Shown here: one piece after another, positions 16,315 through 25,033 of the stretch
Layout of the letters: each line of letters opens with the position of its first letter
Position numbering within the stretch: position 1 is the stretch's first letter
DNA from: Phyllobacterium myrsinacearum
Lineage (GTDB): Bacteria > Pseudomonadota > Alphaproteobacteria > Rhizobiales > Rhizobiaceae
NCBI RefSeq assembly: GCF_014138285.1
Contig: NZ_JACGXN010000008.1
Span: forward strand, 62,001-126,000
Length of the DNA stretch: 64,000 nucleotides
Direction: 5' to 3'
Notes under the pieces: model-generated
Seen by the model: the letters and a program-made list of their open reading frames with translations, nothing else
What the model was told of the DNA's origin: nothing
Database searches by the model: none
Made by a program: the position numbers and the translations under genes

Positions 16315-16626
16315 TCAGGATTTTGCCAGCGATGTTTTGATGGCGCCAACAATTGCCGTAAGAATAAGACCGCCAACACCGCCACCGGCAACATTGCTGA
16401 TGATCGAGCCCAGATCGAGCCCCGACGATGCTACTGCGTCAGTCACAGCCGCGGCACCACCGGCGCCAAGGTATTGCGTCAAGTAACCACCTACTAGTCC
16501 ACCAACGCCACCGGCAATCGTATTGCCAGTCGGGCCAAGTGTCAGGTTTTTAAGAATGCCGCCGACAATATTGCCGCCGACCGCACCTGAGATAAGTTGG
16601 ATGATAAGAGGAAGAAGCGCACCCAT
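16315..16626 (-). CDS. Small glycine-rich hydrophobic protein, unknown function
   Basis: A 103-residue protein made almost wholly of hydrophobic, glycine-rich segments (GALLPLIIQLISGAVGGNI, then GGVGGLVGGYL and GGGVGGLILTAIVGAI), with two or three likely membrane spans and GxxxG-like spacing. Similar proteins are found as uncharacterised genes in rhizobia. ATG at 16626 is preferred because GGGGTG lies upstream. It has its own terminator and no clear operon partner. Confidence 0.7.
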   Translation of the reverse strand: MGALLPLIIQLISGAVGGNIVGGILKNLTLGPTGNTIAGGVGGLVGGYLTQYLGAGGAAAVTDAVASSGLDLGSIISNVAGGGVGGLILTAIVGAIKTSLAKS

Positions 16627-16805
16627 AATTGACACCCCGTCAACGTTTCGCGCCAGACTCATGCCTGACAACTGGCATGTTGACTAAGTTTTAGGCAATG
16701 TCAAACCAGTTGATGCCTCAATAAAGAGGTATCAACCGATTGTTTTCGTTAGCAAGCTTGGAGTATCGGACAGAGAGCGCCTTATTTGCAGTCCGATGCT
16801 GCGAG

Positions 16806-17696
16806 TTATTCAGCCGCTGCTTTCTTGGGCGTTACTTCGGCGGCGTAATCGTTCATCAAGTTGATCGCGATATCGCCAACCGTGAAGCGATACGGTCCGA
16901 TCTCCGAAACCGGCGTGACTTCCGCCGCAGTACCGGTCAGGAAGCACTGTTCAAAACCTTCCAGTTCCTCCGGCATAATCACCCGCTCGACGACTTCATA
17001 GCCGCGGCGCTTGGCCAGATCGATGACCGTGCGGCGGGTGATGCCGTCGAGGAAGCAATCCGGCTTTGGCGTGTGAATAACGCCGTCCTTGACGAAAAAC
17101 ACGTTGGCGCCTGTGGCTTCGGCCACCTGGCCGCGCCAGTCCAGCATCAGCGCATCCGCATAACCCTTGGCTTCCGCCGCATGCTTGGAGATGGTGCAGA
17201 TCATGTAAAGACCCGCAGCTTTCGACTTCGAAGGAGCAGTTTTCGGATCCGGACGGCGATATTCAGCGATATCAAGACGGATGCCCTTGAGCTTCTGTGC
17301 CGGGTCGAAATAGCTTGGCCACTGCCAGATGGCGATTGCCACATTGATCTTGTTGGCCTGCGCCGAAACACCCATCGACTCGCTGCCGCGCCATGCGATC
17401 GGACGCACATAAGCATCCTGAAAGCCCTGCTTGGCGAGAAGCTTGCGGCAGGCATCGTTCAATTCTTCAACCGAGTAGGGAATGGTGAAGCCGAGAATCT
17501 TTGCCGATTCGTGCAGACGCTCCGTGTGTTCATTGAGCTTGAAGATTTCGCCACCATAGGCGCGTTCACCTTCAAAGACCGAGCTTGCATAATGCAGGCC
17601 ATGAGTCAGCACGTGAACCTTAGCATCTGCCCAACGAACGACTTCGCCGTTCATCCAGATGTAACCTTCAAGCTGATCAAATGGTACGGATGCCAT
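16806..17696 (-). CDS. ilvE: Branched-chain amino acid aminotransferase
   Basis: A 296-residue PLP-dependent class IV aminotransferase catalysing the reversible last step in valine, leucine and isoleucine synthesis with glutamate as donor. The PLP lysine is Lys159 in SKSKAAGLY. Family segments VFEGERAY (40-47), YVRPIAWRG and the phosphate-loop FLTGTAAEVTPV are intact. The ATG follows CTGGAGGAAAAC. A good minus-strand promoter lies about 180 bases upstream, so the mRNA has a long leader with an inverted repeat. livJ and leuA elsewhere in the window belong to the same pathway area. Confidence 0.95.
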   Translation of the reverse strand: MASVPFDQLEGYIWMNGEVVRWADAKVHVLTHGLHYASSVFEGERAYGGEIFKLNEHTERLHESAKILGFTIPYSVEELNDACRKLLAKQGFQDAYVRPIAWRGSESMGVSAQANKINVAIAIWQWPSYFDPAQKLKGIRLDIAEYRRPDPKTAPSKSKAAGLYMICTISKHAAEAKGYADALMLDWRGQVAEATGANVFFVKDGVIHTPKPDCFLDGITRRTVIDLAKRRGYEVVERVIMPEELEGFEQCFLTGTAAEVTPVSEIGPYRFTVGDIAINLMNDYAAEVTPKKAAAE

Positions 17697-17875
17697 GTTT
17701 TCCTCCAGGCGTTTGATTCCTGATCATTGGACGGGTTTGAGACGACGCCAATTGCCCCGCTTCACAATTGGTGAACCATGGCTCCCGAGAGTAATAGGCG
17801 TTTCGATGAGGAAAATGTCTCAGAAACACTTATTGGCTTTTCGTTTCATTCAAAATGCGGCCAACAGCTTGCCAA

Positions 17876-17904
17876 AAATTATCAGCAGTCTAAAATTAAG
17901 TCAA
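17876..17904 (-). promoter_or_regulatory. Predicted ilvE promoter
   Basis: On the minus strand TTGACT (17899-17904) and TAATTT (17876-17881) are spaced 17 bp. The leader that follows contains the inverted repeat CCAATTG (17748-17754)/CAATTGG (17765-17771). Confidence 0.55.
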
Positions 17905-17953
17905 CAAGACTGACATATTATTCGGCACACATGAGTGAGAGCGGGAGCCCTGT

Positions 17954-18457
17954 ATGAAATCTTATACACCAGATCGGCACATTGAGACAGCCCTGACCAA
18001 GGAAGACGCGCGTGAACTCGACCTGATTGAGCTGTTTTTCTTTGCCTATCGCGACTTCACCGCCGACCCGGATTTGATCCTGGAAAAACTGGCTTTTGGC
18101 CGCGCCCACCACCGAGTTCTCTACTTCATCAACCGTAAGCCGGGGATGACGGTGGCGGAATTGCTTGATGTGCTGCAAATTACCAAGCAAAGTCTGGCAC
18201 GGGTGCTCAAGCAGCTGATCGATACGGATCATGTCGTGCAGGTACCGGGTCCGCGCGACCGGCGTCAACGGGAGCTCTACCCCACGATGCAGGGCAGAGA
18301 ACTTGCACTTGAGCTTGCTGCACCGCAATCACGCCGCATTGGCAGTGCATTGCAGCAAATCGGTCTGGCTGACCGGACGGTGATCGAACATTTCCTCAAG
18401 GCGATGGTCAATCCCGACCAAAGGCAACAGATCGACAGTCTGCCACAGGCAGGTTAG
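17954..18457 (+). CDS. MarR family regulator (PetP-like)
   Basis: A 167-residue MarR-type winged-helix protein: AHHRVLYFINRKPGMTVAEL, a recognition region ITKQSLARVLKQLIDTDHVV and the wing GPRDRRQRELY. It is the first gene of a trio with an OmpR-type response regulator and a histidine kinase. A MarR protein before such a regulator matches the petP-petR order known in Rhodobacter and other Alphaproteobacteria, which I infer here. GGGAG precedes the ATG. Its targets are unknown. Confidence 0.85.
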   Translation: MKSYTPDRHIETALTKEDARELDLIELFFFAYRDFTADPDLILEKLAFGRAHHRVLYFINRKPGMTVAELLDVLQITKQSLARVLKQLIDTDHVVQVPGPRDRRQRELYPTMQGRELALELAAPQSRRIGSALQQIGLADRTVIEHFLKAMVNPDQRQQIDSLPQAG

Positions 18458-18533
18458 TTTATTGCAAGACGGATCGGGACATCCGGGGACCAGGGGCGGG
18501 CGCAAATGCCCGGAGAGAGAAGGAATGATATTA

Positions 18534-19235
18534 GTGAGTGAAGAACTTCCGCTTTCAGACGATGCGCCACACCTGCTCATTGTCGATGACGACACTCGAA
18601 TTCGAAATCTGTTGTCGCAATATCTGACGGGCAGCGGTTTTCGCATTACGGTGGCTGCCAATGCGGACGAGGCGCGGCGCAAGCTGGCCGGCATTGACTA
18701 CGACCTGCTGATCCTCGACGTGATGATGCCCGGTGAAAGCGGGGTCGCCCTCACTCAGTCATTGCGACAGGAAAAGAATGTTCCGATCCTGATGCTGACC
18801 GCCCTTTCGGAGACGGACAGCCGCATTACGGGCCTCGAAGCAGGTGCAGATGACTATCTGCCAAAACCTTTCGACCCACGTGAGCTGATCCTGCGTATCA
18901 ACAACATCCTGCGTCGCGGTGCTCCGGCATCCCAGGCCAAGATTGAGCAGATCGTTTTCGGTCCCTATACATTCGTCATCGCCAAGCGCGAGCTGAAGCG
19001 TTCCGGAGAGCTGATCCGCCTGACCGATCGTGAGCAGGACATCATGGCGATCTTTGCCGCCCGCGCCGGCGAAACTGTGCCCCGGCACGAGTTGACCGGC
19101 CAGGAAGGCGACGTCGGCGAACGGACAATCGACGTGCAGATCAACCGCCTGCGCCGCAAGATTGAAAATGATCCAGCCAATCCAGTTTGGTTGCAGACAG
19201 TACGCGGCGTCGGCTATAAATTGAGCGTGGAGTAG
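18534..19235 (+). CDS. OmpR-family response regulator (PetR/CenR-like)
   Basis: A 233-residue two-component regulator. The receiver domain has the acidic pair in LLIVDDDTR, phosphoacceptor Asp62 in LILDVMMPG and Lys in YLPKPFDP; a C-terminal winged helix follows (LTDREQDIMA to GVGYKLSVE). AGGA at 18521-18524 suits GTG 18534; an ATG at 18525 adds three residues but overlaps that site. The kinase gene 57 bp downstream is the likely partner. PetR/CenR-type regulators control envelope genes in several Alphaproteobacteria; assignment to that group is by gene order and is tentative. Confidence 0.9.
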   Translation: MSEELPLSDDAPHLLIVDDDTRIRNLLSQYLTGSGFRITVAANADEARRKLAGIDYDLLILDVMMPGESGVALTQSLRQEKNVPILMLTALSETDSRITGLEAGADDYLPKPFDPRELILRINNILRRGAPASQAKIEQIVFGPYTFVIAKRELKRSGELIRLTDREQDIMAIFAARAGETVPRHELTGQEGDVGERTIDVQINRLRRKIENDPANPVWLQTVRGVGYKLSVE

Positions 19236-19291
19236 AGTCCGGATCAAATAATCCGGACGTAGTAACCAATGCGCGAGCGGGCACTGATCAG

Positions 19292-20704
19292 ATGGCACAA
19301 ACGGACAGTGCAAAACGCGCATTGGCAGTCAGGCAGCGGCATTGGCGGCGCAGACGCAGCACGCTGCTTGGCCCATGGCGGAAATTTTCCCGCTGGCTGG
19401 CACAATGGATGCCGAAAAGGCTCTATGCCCGCTCGCTGATCATCATCATTGCCCCCATGGTGCTGCTGCAATCCGTCATCGCCTTCGTTTACATGGAGCG
19501 TTACTGGCAGACGGTGACGCAGCGCCTGTCGACTGCCGTCGTGCGCGACATCTCAGGCATTATCGACCTGATGGACACCTATCCCCAGGATCCGGGCTAT
19601 GAGAACCTCATCCGCATCGCACGCGAGCGATTGTCCCTGAACATTTCTATCCTGCCGCCGGATCCGTTGCCCGCCCCCGGCCCGAAACCGTTCTTTTCCA
19701 CACTGGATGAACCGTTGAGCGCGGAGATCACCAAACAGATCAACCGCCCCTTCTGGATCGACACAATAGGCGATTCCGACCTGGTGGAAATCCGCATTCA
19801 GCTTGAGGGCAAGGTTCTGCGGGTTTTTGCCCGCCGCAGCCAGGCCTATGCCTCGAATACCCTGATCCTGCTCGTCTGGATGGCGGGTTCCGCATTGGTG
19901 CTGCTGGCTATCGCCATTCTCTTCCTGCGCAACCAGATCAAACCGATCCAGCAGCTGGCGGCCGCTGCCGACAGTTTCGGCAAGGGACGGGCAACGCCAC
20001 CCGATTTCAAGCCGCGCGGCGCGGAAGAAGTGCGCCGGGCCGGTGCGGCCTTTATCGTCATGCGCGAACGCATCGAACGCCAGATCGAGCAGCGCACGAC
20101 GATGCTCAGCGGCGTCAGCCACGATCTGAGGACGATCCTCACCCGCTTCAAGCTGCAGCTTGCGCTCGTCGGCCACAAGGTCGACACGGAAGCCATGGAG
20201 CAGGATATCGAGGATATGCAATCCATGCTGGAAGGCTATCTCGCCTTTGCCCGCAGCGAGGCGGAAGAAGAAACCGGAACCTTCAATCTGGAACGGCTGT
20301 TCGCCAAACTGAAGGAGGAAGGCGTTCTGCTGGAGCGCGGCTTCAGGTCAAGTATTCGCGGTGAACCGGAAATCCAGGTTCGCCCCAATGCCTTCTCGCG
20401 CCTGATATCCAATCTGGTTTCAAATTCATTTCGTTACGCAAAGAATGTCGTCGTCACCGCCGATCATCGCGAAGGCTGGCTCAGCATAACCATTGACGAT
20501 GACGGCTCCGGTATCCCCAAGGAGATGCGCGACGAGGTGTTCAAACCGTTTTTCCGGCTGGATGAGGCGCGCAATCAGGATGCCAGCGGCACCGGTCTGG
20601 GCCTTGCCATTGCCCTCGACATTGCCCGCAGTCATGGCGGCGACATCACGCTGGACACGAGCCCCATGGGCGGCCTGCGCGCCGTGGTTCGTATCCCGGC
20701 CTGA
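19292..20704 (+). CDS. Membrane sensor histidine kinase (EnvZ/CenK-like)
   Basis: A 470-residue inner-membrane kinase. A basic N-terminus precedes TM1 (about 45-65, RSLIIIIAPMVLLQSVIAF), a periplasmic domain, TM2 (about 190-212), a HAMP domain, the H box GVSHDLRTILTR with His277, and an ATPase domain with DDDGSGIP (G1) and GTGLGLAIALDI (G2). It should phosphorylate the response regulator encoded just upstream. The arrangement is EnvZ/OmpR-like. The signal sensed is unknown. It ends 3 bp before a converging gene. Confidence 0.92.
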   Translation: MAQTDSAKRALAVRQRHWRRRRSTLLGPWRKFSRWLAQWMPKRLYARSLIIIIAPMVLLQSVIAFVYMERYWQTVTQRLSTAVVRDISGIIDLMDTYPQDPGYENLIRIARERLSLNISILPPDPLPAPGPKPFFSTLDEPLSAEITKQINRPFWIDTIGDSDLVEIRIQLEGKVLRVFARRSQAYASNTLILLVWMAGSALVLLAIAILFLRNQIKPIQQLAAAADSFGKGRATPPDFKPRGAEEVRRAGAAFIVMRERIERQIEQRTTMLSGVSHDLRTILTRFKLQLALVGHKVDTEAMEQDIEDMQSMLEGYLAFARSEAEEETGTFNLERLFAKLKEEGVLLERGFRSSIRGEPEIQVRPNAFSRLISNLVSNSFRYAKNVVVTADHREGWLSITIDDDGSGIPKEMRDEVFKPFFRLDEARNQDASGTGLGLAIALDIARSHGGDITLDTSPMGGLRAVVRIPA

Positions 20705-20707
20705 TCG

Positions 20708-21019
20708 TCAGGCGGCGCGATTGCCGATCGGCGTCACCGAAGCGCTTTCCACGGGTGTTTGCACACCGCGCAGATATAGCGCGCAGGTGGTGCGCAGCAT
20801 GGAGGCAAAGTTCGGAATTTCACCATTCGCCTGAAGGGCTTCGTCATAAAGTGTCGAGATAAAGCGCGGCGTCGTCATGTTCTGGCTTGCAGCGATTTCA
20901 TCAAGAAGCTTCCAGAAGGTCACCTCAAGCTGGATGCTGGTGGAATGCCCGGCGATGCGCACAGAACGGTTGATCTGCCGGTAGCCCTCCGGATCCTGTT
21001 CTGCGAATACTTTACACAT
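20708..21019 (-). CDS. Ribbon-helix-helix domain protein
   Basis: A 103-residue protein with a ribbon-helix-helix domain of the type common in Alphaproteobacteria: a basic strand (INRSVRIAGHSTSIQLE) followed by two helices (FWKLLDEIAASQN, TPRFISTLYDEAL). Such proteins are DNA-binding dimers or partners of other regulators. The role is unknown. GGGAGGTTCGTTGA precedes ATG 21019. It converges on the kinase gene. Confidence 0.8.
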   Translation of the reverse strand: MCKVFAEQDPEGYRQINRSVRIAGHSTSIQLEVTFWKLLDEIAASQNMTTPRFISTLYDEALQANGEIPNFASMLRTTCALYLRGVQTPVESASVTPIGNRAA

Positions 21020-21253
21020 TCAACGAACCTCCCTTTATCTGCTTCGCCCTGTGCAATCCTCTTGATGCGTCCTTCATCTTGATAGGTGAAATTTTGCGCA
21101 TCGGATCATCTCAGGCAAAAATTATTCCGCTCTCCGCACGGTGTGGTAGCCGATTGCCACCCTTTCTGTTTTCCCGGGTCCATAATCACCGACATACCCC
21201 GCAACTGCAACCGGAGTTTTGCGGTGAGGGTTCAACATTAAAGGAGGTCTTTT

Positions 21254-21649
21254 TTGGCAAAAGCCATCCATTCCATGATCCGCGTACTCGATGAAGGTGC
21301 GTCCATATCATTCTATCAGCAGGCGTTCGGTCTGGAGGTCGCTGACCGGCTGGATTTCGACAGCTTTACCCTCGTCTATCTGAGGAACAGCGAGACAGCC
21401 TTCGAGCTCGAACTGACAATCAACAAGGGCCGCACCGAACCCTACAACCTCGGTGACGGCTACGGCCACCTCGCGGTCAGCGTCGATGACCTCGACGCTC
21501 AGCATGTCAGGTTGAAAAGTCTCAATCTCAAGATCCGTGACATTGTCGAATTCAAGCGCGAAGGCGCGCTGCTGGCCCGTTTCTTCTTCATCGAAGATCC
21601 GGACGGCTACAAAATTGAGGTCCTGCAACGACAAGGCCGGTTTGTCTGA
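21254..21649 (+). CDS. VOC family / glyoxalase I-like protein
   Basis: A 131-residue vicinal-oxygen-chelate protein with two beta-alpha-beta-beta-beta repeats (IHSMIRVLDEGASISFYQQA and GHLAVSVDDLD to EDPDGYKIEVLQ). His6, Glu (in FELELT), His in YGHLAV and Glu in YKIEVL could be the glyoxalase I metal ligands. It begins with TTG, supported by a near-perfect ribosome site, AAAGGAGGT (21240-21248), and no in-frame ATG nearby. It may detoxify methylglyoxal or belong functionally to the sugar-oxidation cluster that starts 88 bp downstream. Confidence 0.82.
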   Translation: MAKAIHSMIRVLDEGASISFYQQAFGLEVADRLDFDSFTLVYLRNSETAFELELTINKGRTEPYNLGDGYGHLAVSVDDLDAQHVRLKSLNLKIRDIVEFKREGALLARFFFIEDPDGYKIEVLQRQGRFV

Positions 21650-21737
21650 AACCGGTTGACCGGCGTTGGAGGAACGCCATCAGCCAGCAAGGGTGCACTC
21701 GGGGAAGAGCACCGATAGCAAGCAAGGGAGGAAATCC

Positions 21738-22307
21738 ATGGTAACGATATTCAACCGCAAGGCCACGGCGCCGGACGAACCCGGCGGACAGGCCGGCCTG
21801 TCGCGGCGGCAGCTGCTCAAACGGGGCGGCATGGCCAGTCTCGGCGCGCTGCTGGTAATCAGCAGCAATTCGATTATCCATCCGCAACAGGCCTGGGGTC
21901 TGGAGACGTCCAATCTCAAGCCGGAAACAATGGCAACGCTCATTCAACTGGCGCGCGATATCTACCCGCATGACAACATTCCAGATCGATTCTACGCCAT
22001 TGCCGTCAAACCCTACGACGCGAAGGCAGGGTCTGATGCCAAACAGAAAGAGCTGATCGAAGCGGGCATAGCCGATCTCGACAAGCGGGCAGGCAATGGC
22101 GGCTATCTTGGTCTCGACTGGGAAGATCACCGGTTGAAACTGCTGCGGCAGATTGAAGACACGCCGTTCTTCCAGACCGTCCGTGGCGGACTGGTCACCG
22201 GGCTCTACAACCAGAAAGAGCTCTGGCCACTCTTTGGCTATGAAGGCGAAGCCTACTCGAAGGGCGGCTATATCGCTCGCGGTTTCAGCGACATCGAATG
22301 GCTTTGA
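21738..22307 (+). CDS. Gluconate 2-dehydrogenase subunit 3 family protein (Tat substrate)
   Basis: A 189-residue small subunit of a membrane-bound flavoprotein dehydrogenase. A twin-arginine signal (SRRQLLKRGG, about residues 22-31, then a hydrophobic stretch) directs export; the rest matches the gluconate 2-dehydrogenase subunit 3 family. In such complexes the small subunit carries the GMC flavoprotein, which lacks its own signal, through the Tat system. ATG 21738 follows GGGAGGAAATCC. The GMC gene starts 48 bp downstream. No cytochrome c subunit gene is adjacent. Confidence 0.86.
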   Translation: MVTIFNRKATAPDEPGGQAGLSRRQLLKRGGMASLGALLVISSNSIIHPQQAWGLETSNLKPETMATLIQLARDIYPHDNIPDRFYAIAVKPYDAKAGSDAKQKELIEAGIADLDKRAGNGGYLGLDWEDHRLKLLRQIEDTPFFQTVRGGLVTGLYNQKELWPLFGYEGEAYSKGGYIARGFSDIEWL

Positions 22308-22355
22308 GCCCGCTCAGTCATTCCACATTGTTTTTCAGCCTATTGGGAGGAAACC

Positions 22356-23927
22356 ATGGCTGCACCTTATGATCTCAAGGACGACCATGTCGTCGTCATC
22401 ATCGGCTCCGGCGCGGGAGGCGGCACGCTTGGCAACGAGCTCGCGCAAAAAGGCATCGACGTTGTTATTCTCGAAGCCGGTGCGCGGCACGAGTACGAAG
22501 ACTTCATCAACGATGAGTGGGACAGTTTCGGCCAGCTCGCCTGGGTCGACAAGCGAACCACATCCGGCGACTGGCGGGTTGCCAAGGACTTCCCCAATCT
22601 TCCCGCCTGGATCGTCAAATCGGTCGGCGGCACGACCACCCACTGGGCCGGCGCCTCCCTGCGTTTGCAGGAGCATGAATTCCGCACGCTCAGCCATTAC
22701 GGCAAGCTCGAAGGCGCCAACCTGCTTGACTGGCCCATCACGTTGAAAGAACTCGAGCCCTACTATGCCAAGGCCGAGGACAAGATGGGTGTGACCCGCA
22801 CAAATGGCATTGCCGGCTTGCCCGGCAACAACAACTTCAAGGTGCTGAAGGCCGGTGCCGACAAGCTCGGCTACAAGGAATGCCACACCGGCAACATGGC
22901 GATCAATTCCGCTGACCGCGACGACCGCATGTCCTGCCAGCAGACGGGGTTCTGTTTCCAGGGGTGCAAATGGGGTGCTAAATGGTCGACGCTCTATACG
23001 GAAATTCCCAAGGGCGAGGCGACCGGCAAGCTGGAAGTGCGGCCGAATGCGATGGCGCAAAAGATCGAGCACGACAAGAACGGCAAGGTGACCGGCGTTC
23101 TTTACGTGGATAAGGACGGCAAGCAGCATGTGCAGAAAGCCCGCATCGTTGCGGTTGCGGGCAATTCGATCGAAAGCCCGCGCCTGCTGCTGAACTCTGC
23201 CTCGACCATGTTCCCCGACGGTTTGGCCAACTCCTCCGGCCAGGTCGGGCGCAATTACATGCGTCACACCACCGGCTCGGTGTACGGCGTTTTCGAAAAG
23301 CCCGTCCACATGTATCGCGGTACCACCATGGCGGGGATTATTCGCGACGAGGCACGGCATGACCCTGCACGAGGCTTTGTCGGCGGCTATGAAATGGAGA
23401 CGCTGTCGCTCGGCCTTCCCTTCATGGCTGCCTTCCTCGATCCGGGCGGCTGGGGCCGTTCCTTCACCTCGGCACTCGATGAATACGCCAACATGGCAGG
23501 TCTGTGGATCGTCGGCGAGGACATGCCGCAGGAGAATAACCGGATCACGCTGCACAAGGAGGAGAAAGACCAGTACGGCCTGCCCATCGCCAATGTGAAC
23601 TTCAGCGACCATCCCAACGACACCGCAATGCGGAACCATGCTTACAAGCAGGGACAGGCCCTTTACAAAGCTGTCGGCGCGACACGCACCCTGCCGACAC
23701 CGCCCTACCCCTCAACTCACAATCTCGGCACCAACCGCATGAGCGAAAAGCCGAAAGACGGTGTCGTCAACAAGTTCGGCCAGAGCCACGATATCAAGAA
23801 TCTCTTCGTTTCCGATGGCAGTCAGTTCACCTCGGGCGGAGCCGAGAACCCGACATTGACGATTGTCAGCCTCGCCATCCGGCAGGCGGAATACATCGCC
23901 AAGGAGATGGGGGCGAAGACGATCTAG
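22356..23927 (+). CDS. GMC family FAD-dependent dehydrogenase (large subunit)
   Basis: A 523-residue glucose-methanol-choline oxidoreductase. GSGAGGG (17-23) binds FAD, and Glu40 in VVILEAGA binds the ribose. GGTTTHWAG (91-99) is the second FAD motif, and THNLGTNRM near the C-terminus includes the usual catalytic His region. Cys194, Cys200 and Cys204 (C-x5-C-x3-C) resemble the 3Fe-4S hinge of FAD-glucose and sorbitol dehydrogenases. It probably oxidises a sugar, polyol or aldonate in the periplasm with the Tat-exported subunit. GGGAGGAAACC precedes ATG. Confidence 0.88.
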   Translation: MAAPYDLKDDHVVVIIGSGAGGGTLGNELAQKGIDVVILEAGARHEYEDFINDEWDSFGQLAWVDKRTTSGDWRVAKDFPNLPAWIVKSVGGTTTHWAGASLRLQEHEFRTLSHYGKLEGANLLDWPITLKELEPYYAKAEDKMGVTRTNGIAGLPGNNNFKVLKAGADKLGYKECHTGNMAINSADRDDRMSCQQTGFCFQGCKWGAKWSTLYTEIPKGEATGKLEVRPNAMAQKIEHDKNGKVTGVLYVDKDGKQHVQKARIVAVAGNSIESPRLLLNSASTMFPDGLANSSGQVGRNYMRHTTGSVYGVFEKPVHMYRGTTMAGIIRDEARHDPARGFVGGYEMETLSLGLPFMAAFLDPGGWGRSFTSALDEYANMAGLWIVGEDMPQENNRITLHKEEKDQYGLPIANVNFSDHPNDTAMRNHAYKQGQALYKAVGATRTLPTPPYPSTHNLGTNRMSEKPKDGVVNKFGQSHDIKNLFVSDGSQFTSGGAENPTLTIVSLAIRQAEYIAKEMGAKTI

Positions 23928-24066
23928 CCTGAAAACAGACGTGCACGATTCCGTCGGCCTTGCCCGGCGGGATCAGCCTCTGAAGGTCCAGAACATCGAG
24001 AATCCCGAATTGGCGGAGTTTCTGCTAGATTGTATCTGGAAGAGTATTGAACTCGGGAGGGGCCAG

Positions 24067-24651
24067 ATGTTCTTGCAGACAATAGGGGAAGAAGACGCAA
24101 CAGGTGCAATTGCTGAAATTTACAATACATCGACAACGCAGCTTGGCTTTGTCATGGAGGCCACGAAATGCTTCACGGCACGGCCTGATCTGTTACCGAT
24201 TTACACTGAATTTTCTCGCAGCATTCGTGCCGGATTCTCGCTCAGCCCGCGTGATTGGCGGTTGATCACGCTTATTGCTGCCAAGCACATTCCATCGACT
24301 TACTGCTCCTACGTCTACGGCAAGCAGCTGATCGACGATCTCGGATCGAAAGATGCCGTTATGGCGGTACAACAGGATTTTCGAACAGCAGGTTTGCCGG
24401 ACCGGGATCTCGAAATGCTGGCTTACGCCGAAAAGATAACAAAGGATGCGTCCCGGATTTCACAACAGGACATTGACCGGTTGCGAGCCGTCGGATTCAC
24501 GGATCAACAGGTGTGCGATATCGCGCTTTGTGCATCATTTCGGTGCTTTGTCAGCCGCTTCTTTGACGCCGTTGGAGCGAGCCCGGAGGAGGTCTACATC
24601 GACAGCGATAATGATTTCCGGACGGCCATGACCGTGGGTAAAACCTATTGA
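24067..24651 (+). CDS. Carboxymuconolactone decarboxylase/AhpD-like protein lacking the redox CxxC
   Basis: A 194-residue helical protein of the AhpD-like superfamily (peroxidase-related group). The usual CxxC-x3-H centre is not intact: Cys80 is kept in STYCSYVYGKQ, but the second Cys position is Val83 and the His position is Gln87. It therefore probably does not act as a thiol peroxidase. ATG 24067 follows GGGAGGGGCCAG; the frame is open into the GMC gene but starts there are poor. It lies 139 bp after the GMC gene and may share its transcript. Function unknown. Confidence 0.75.
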   Translation: MFLQTIGEEDATGAIAEIYNTSTTQLGFVMEATKCFTARPDLLPIYTEFSRSIRAGFSLSPRDWRLITLIAAKHIPSTYCSYVYGKQLIDDLGSKDAVMAVQQDFRTAGLPDRDLEMLAYAEKITKDASRISQQDIDRLRAVGFTDQQVCDIALCASFRCFVSRFFDAVGASPEEVYIDSDNDFRTAMTVGKTY

Positions 24652-24661
24652 AGCGATCAGC

Positions 24662-24997
24662 CTAGAACAGCTTGCCGCCATTCGGCACCGGCTTGCTGAT
24701 GGCGGCGAGCACGACACCGCCCTCTTCATCCGGGAAGCCCAGTGTCAGAACTTCCGACACGAACGGGCCGATCTGGCGCGGCGGAAAATTCACCACGGCC
24801 ATTACCTGACGGCCTTTCAGCTCATCCAGCGAGTGGTGCTTGGTAATCTGCGCCGAAGATTTCTTGATCCCGATTTCGGGACCGAAATCGATCTTGAGTT
24901 TGAAGGCAGGCTTGCGCGCCTCGGGAAAGGTTTCCGCCTCGACAATGGTGCCGACGCGGATATCCACTTTCTCAAAATCGTCAAAACTGATGGTCAT
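24662..24997 (-). CDS. csaA: tRNA-binding domain protein, CsaA type
   Basis: A 111-residue single-domain OB-fold tRNA-binding protein. [23 protein letters not shown] is split here by motif: DIRVGTI (residues 11-17) and the C-terminal [11 protein letters not shown] match CsaA, which has export-chaperone and tRNA-binding activity in Bacillus. Full length for the family. ATG 24997 has only a weak upstream site. It lies 36 bp after the YbjN gene on the same strand and is probably co-transcribed; it converges with the AhpD-like gene. Confidence 0.88.
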   Translation of the reverse strand: MTISFDDFEKVDIRVGTIVEAETFPEARKPAFKLKIDFGPEIGIKKSSAQITKHHSLDELKGRQVMAVVNFPPRQIGPFVSEVLTLGFPDEEGGVVLAAISKPVPNGGKLF

Positions 24998-25033
24998 TGC
25001 GCTGAACTCAAACGATACCAAAAGAACGCACGA

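Noticed and set aside
22335-23639. A 434-codon minus-strand frame opposite the GMC dehydrogenase
   Set aside because: Antisense shadow; the GMC FAD motifs and Cys motif on the plus strand are decisive.
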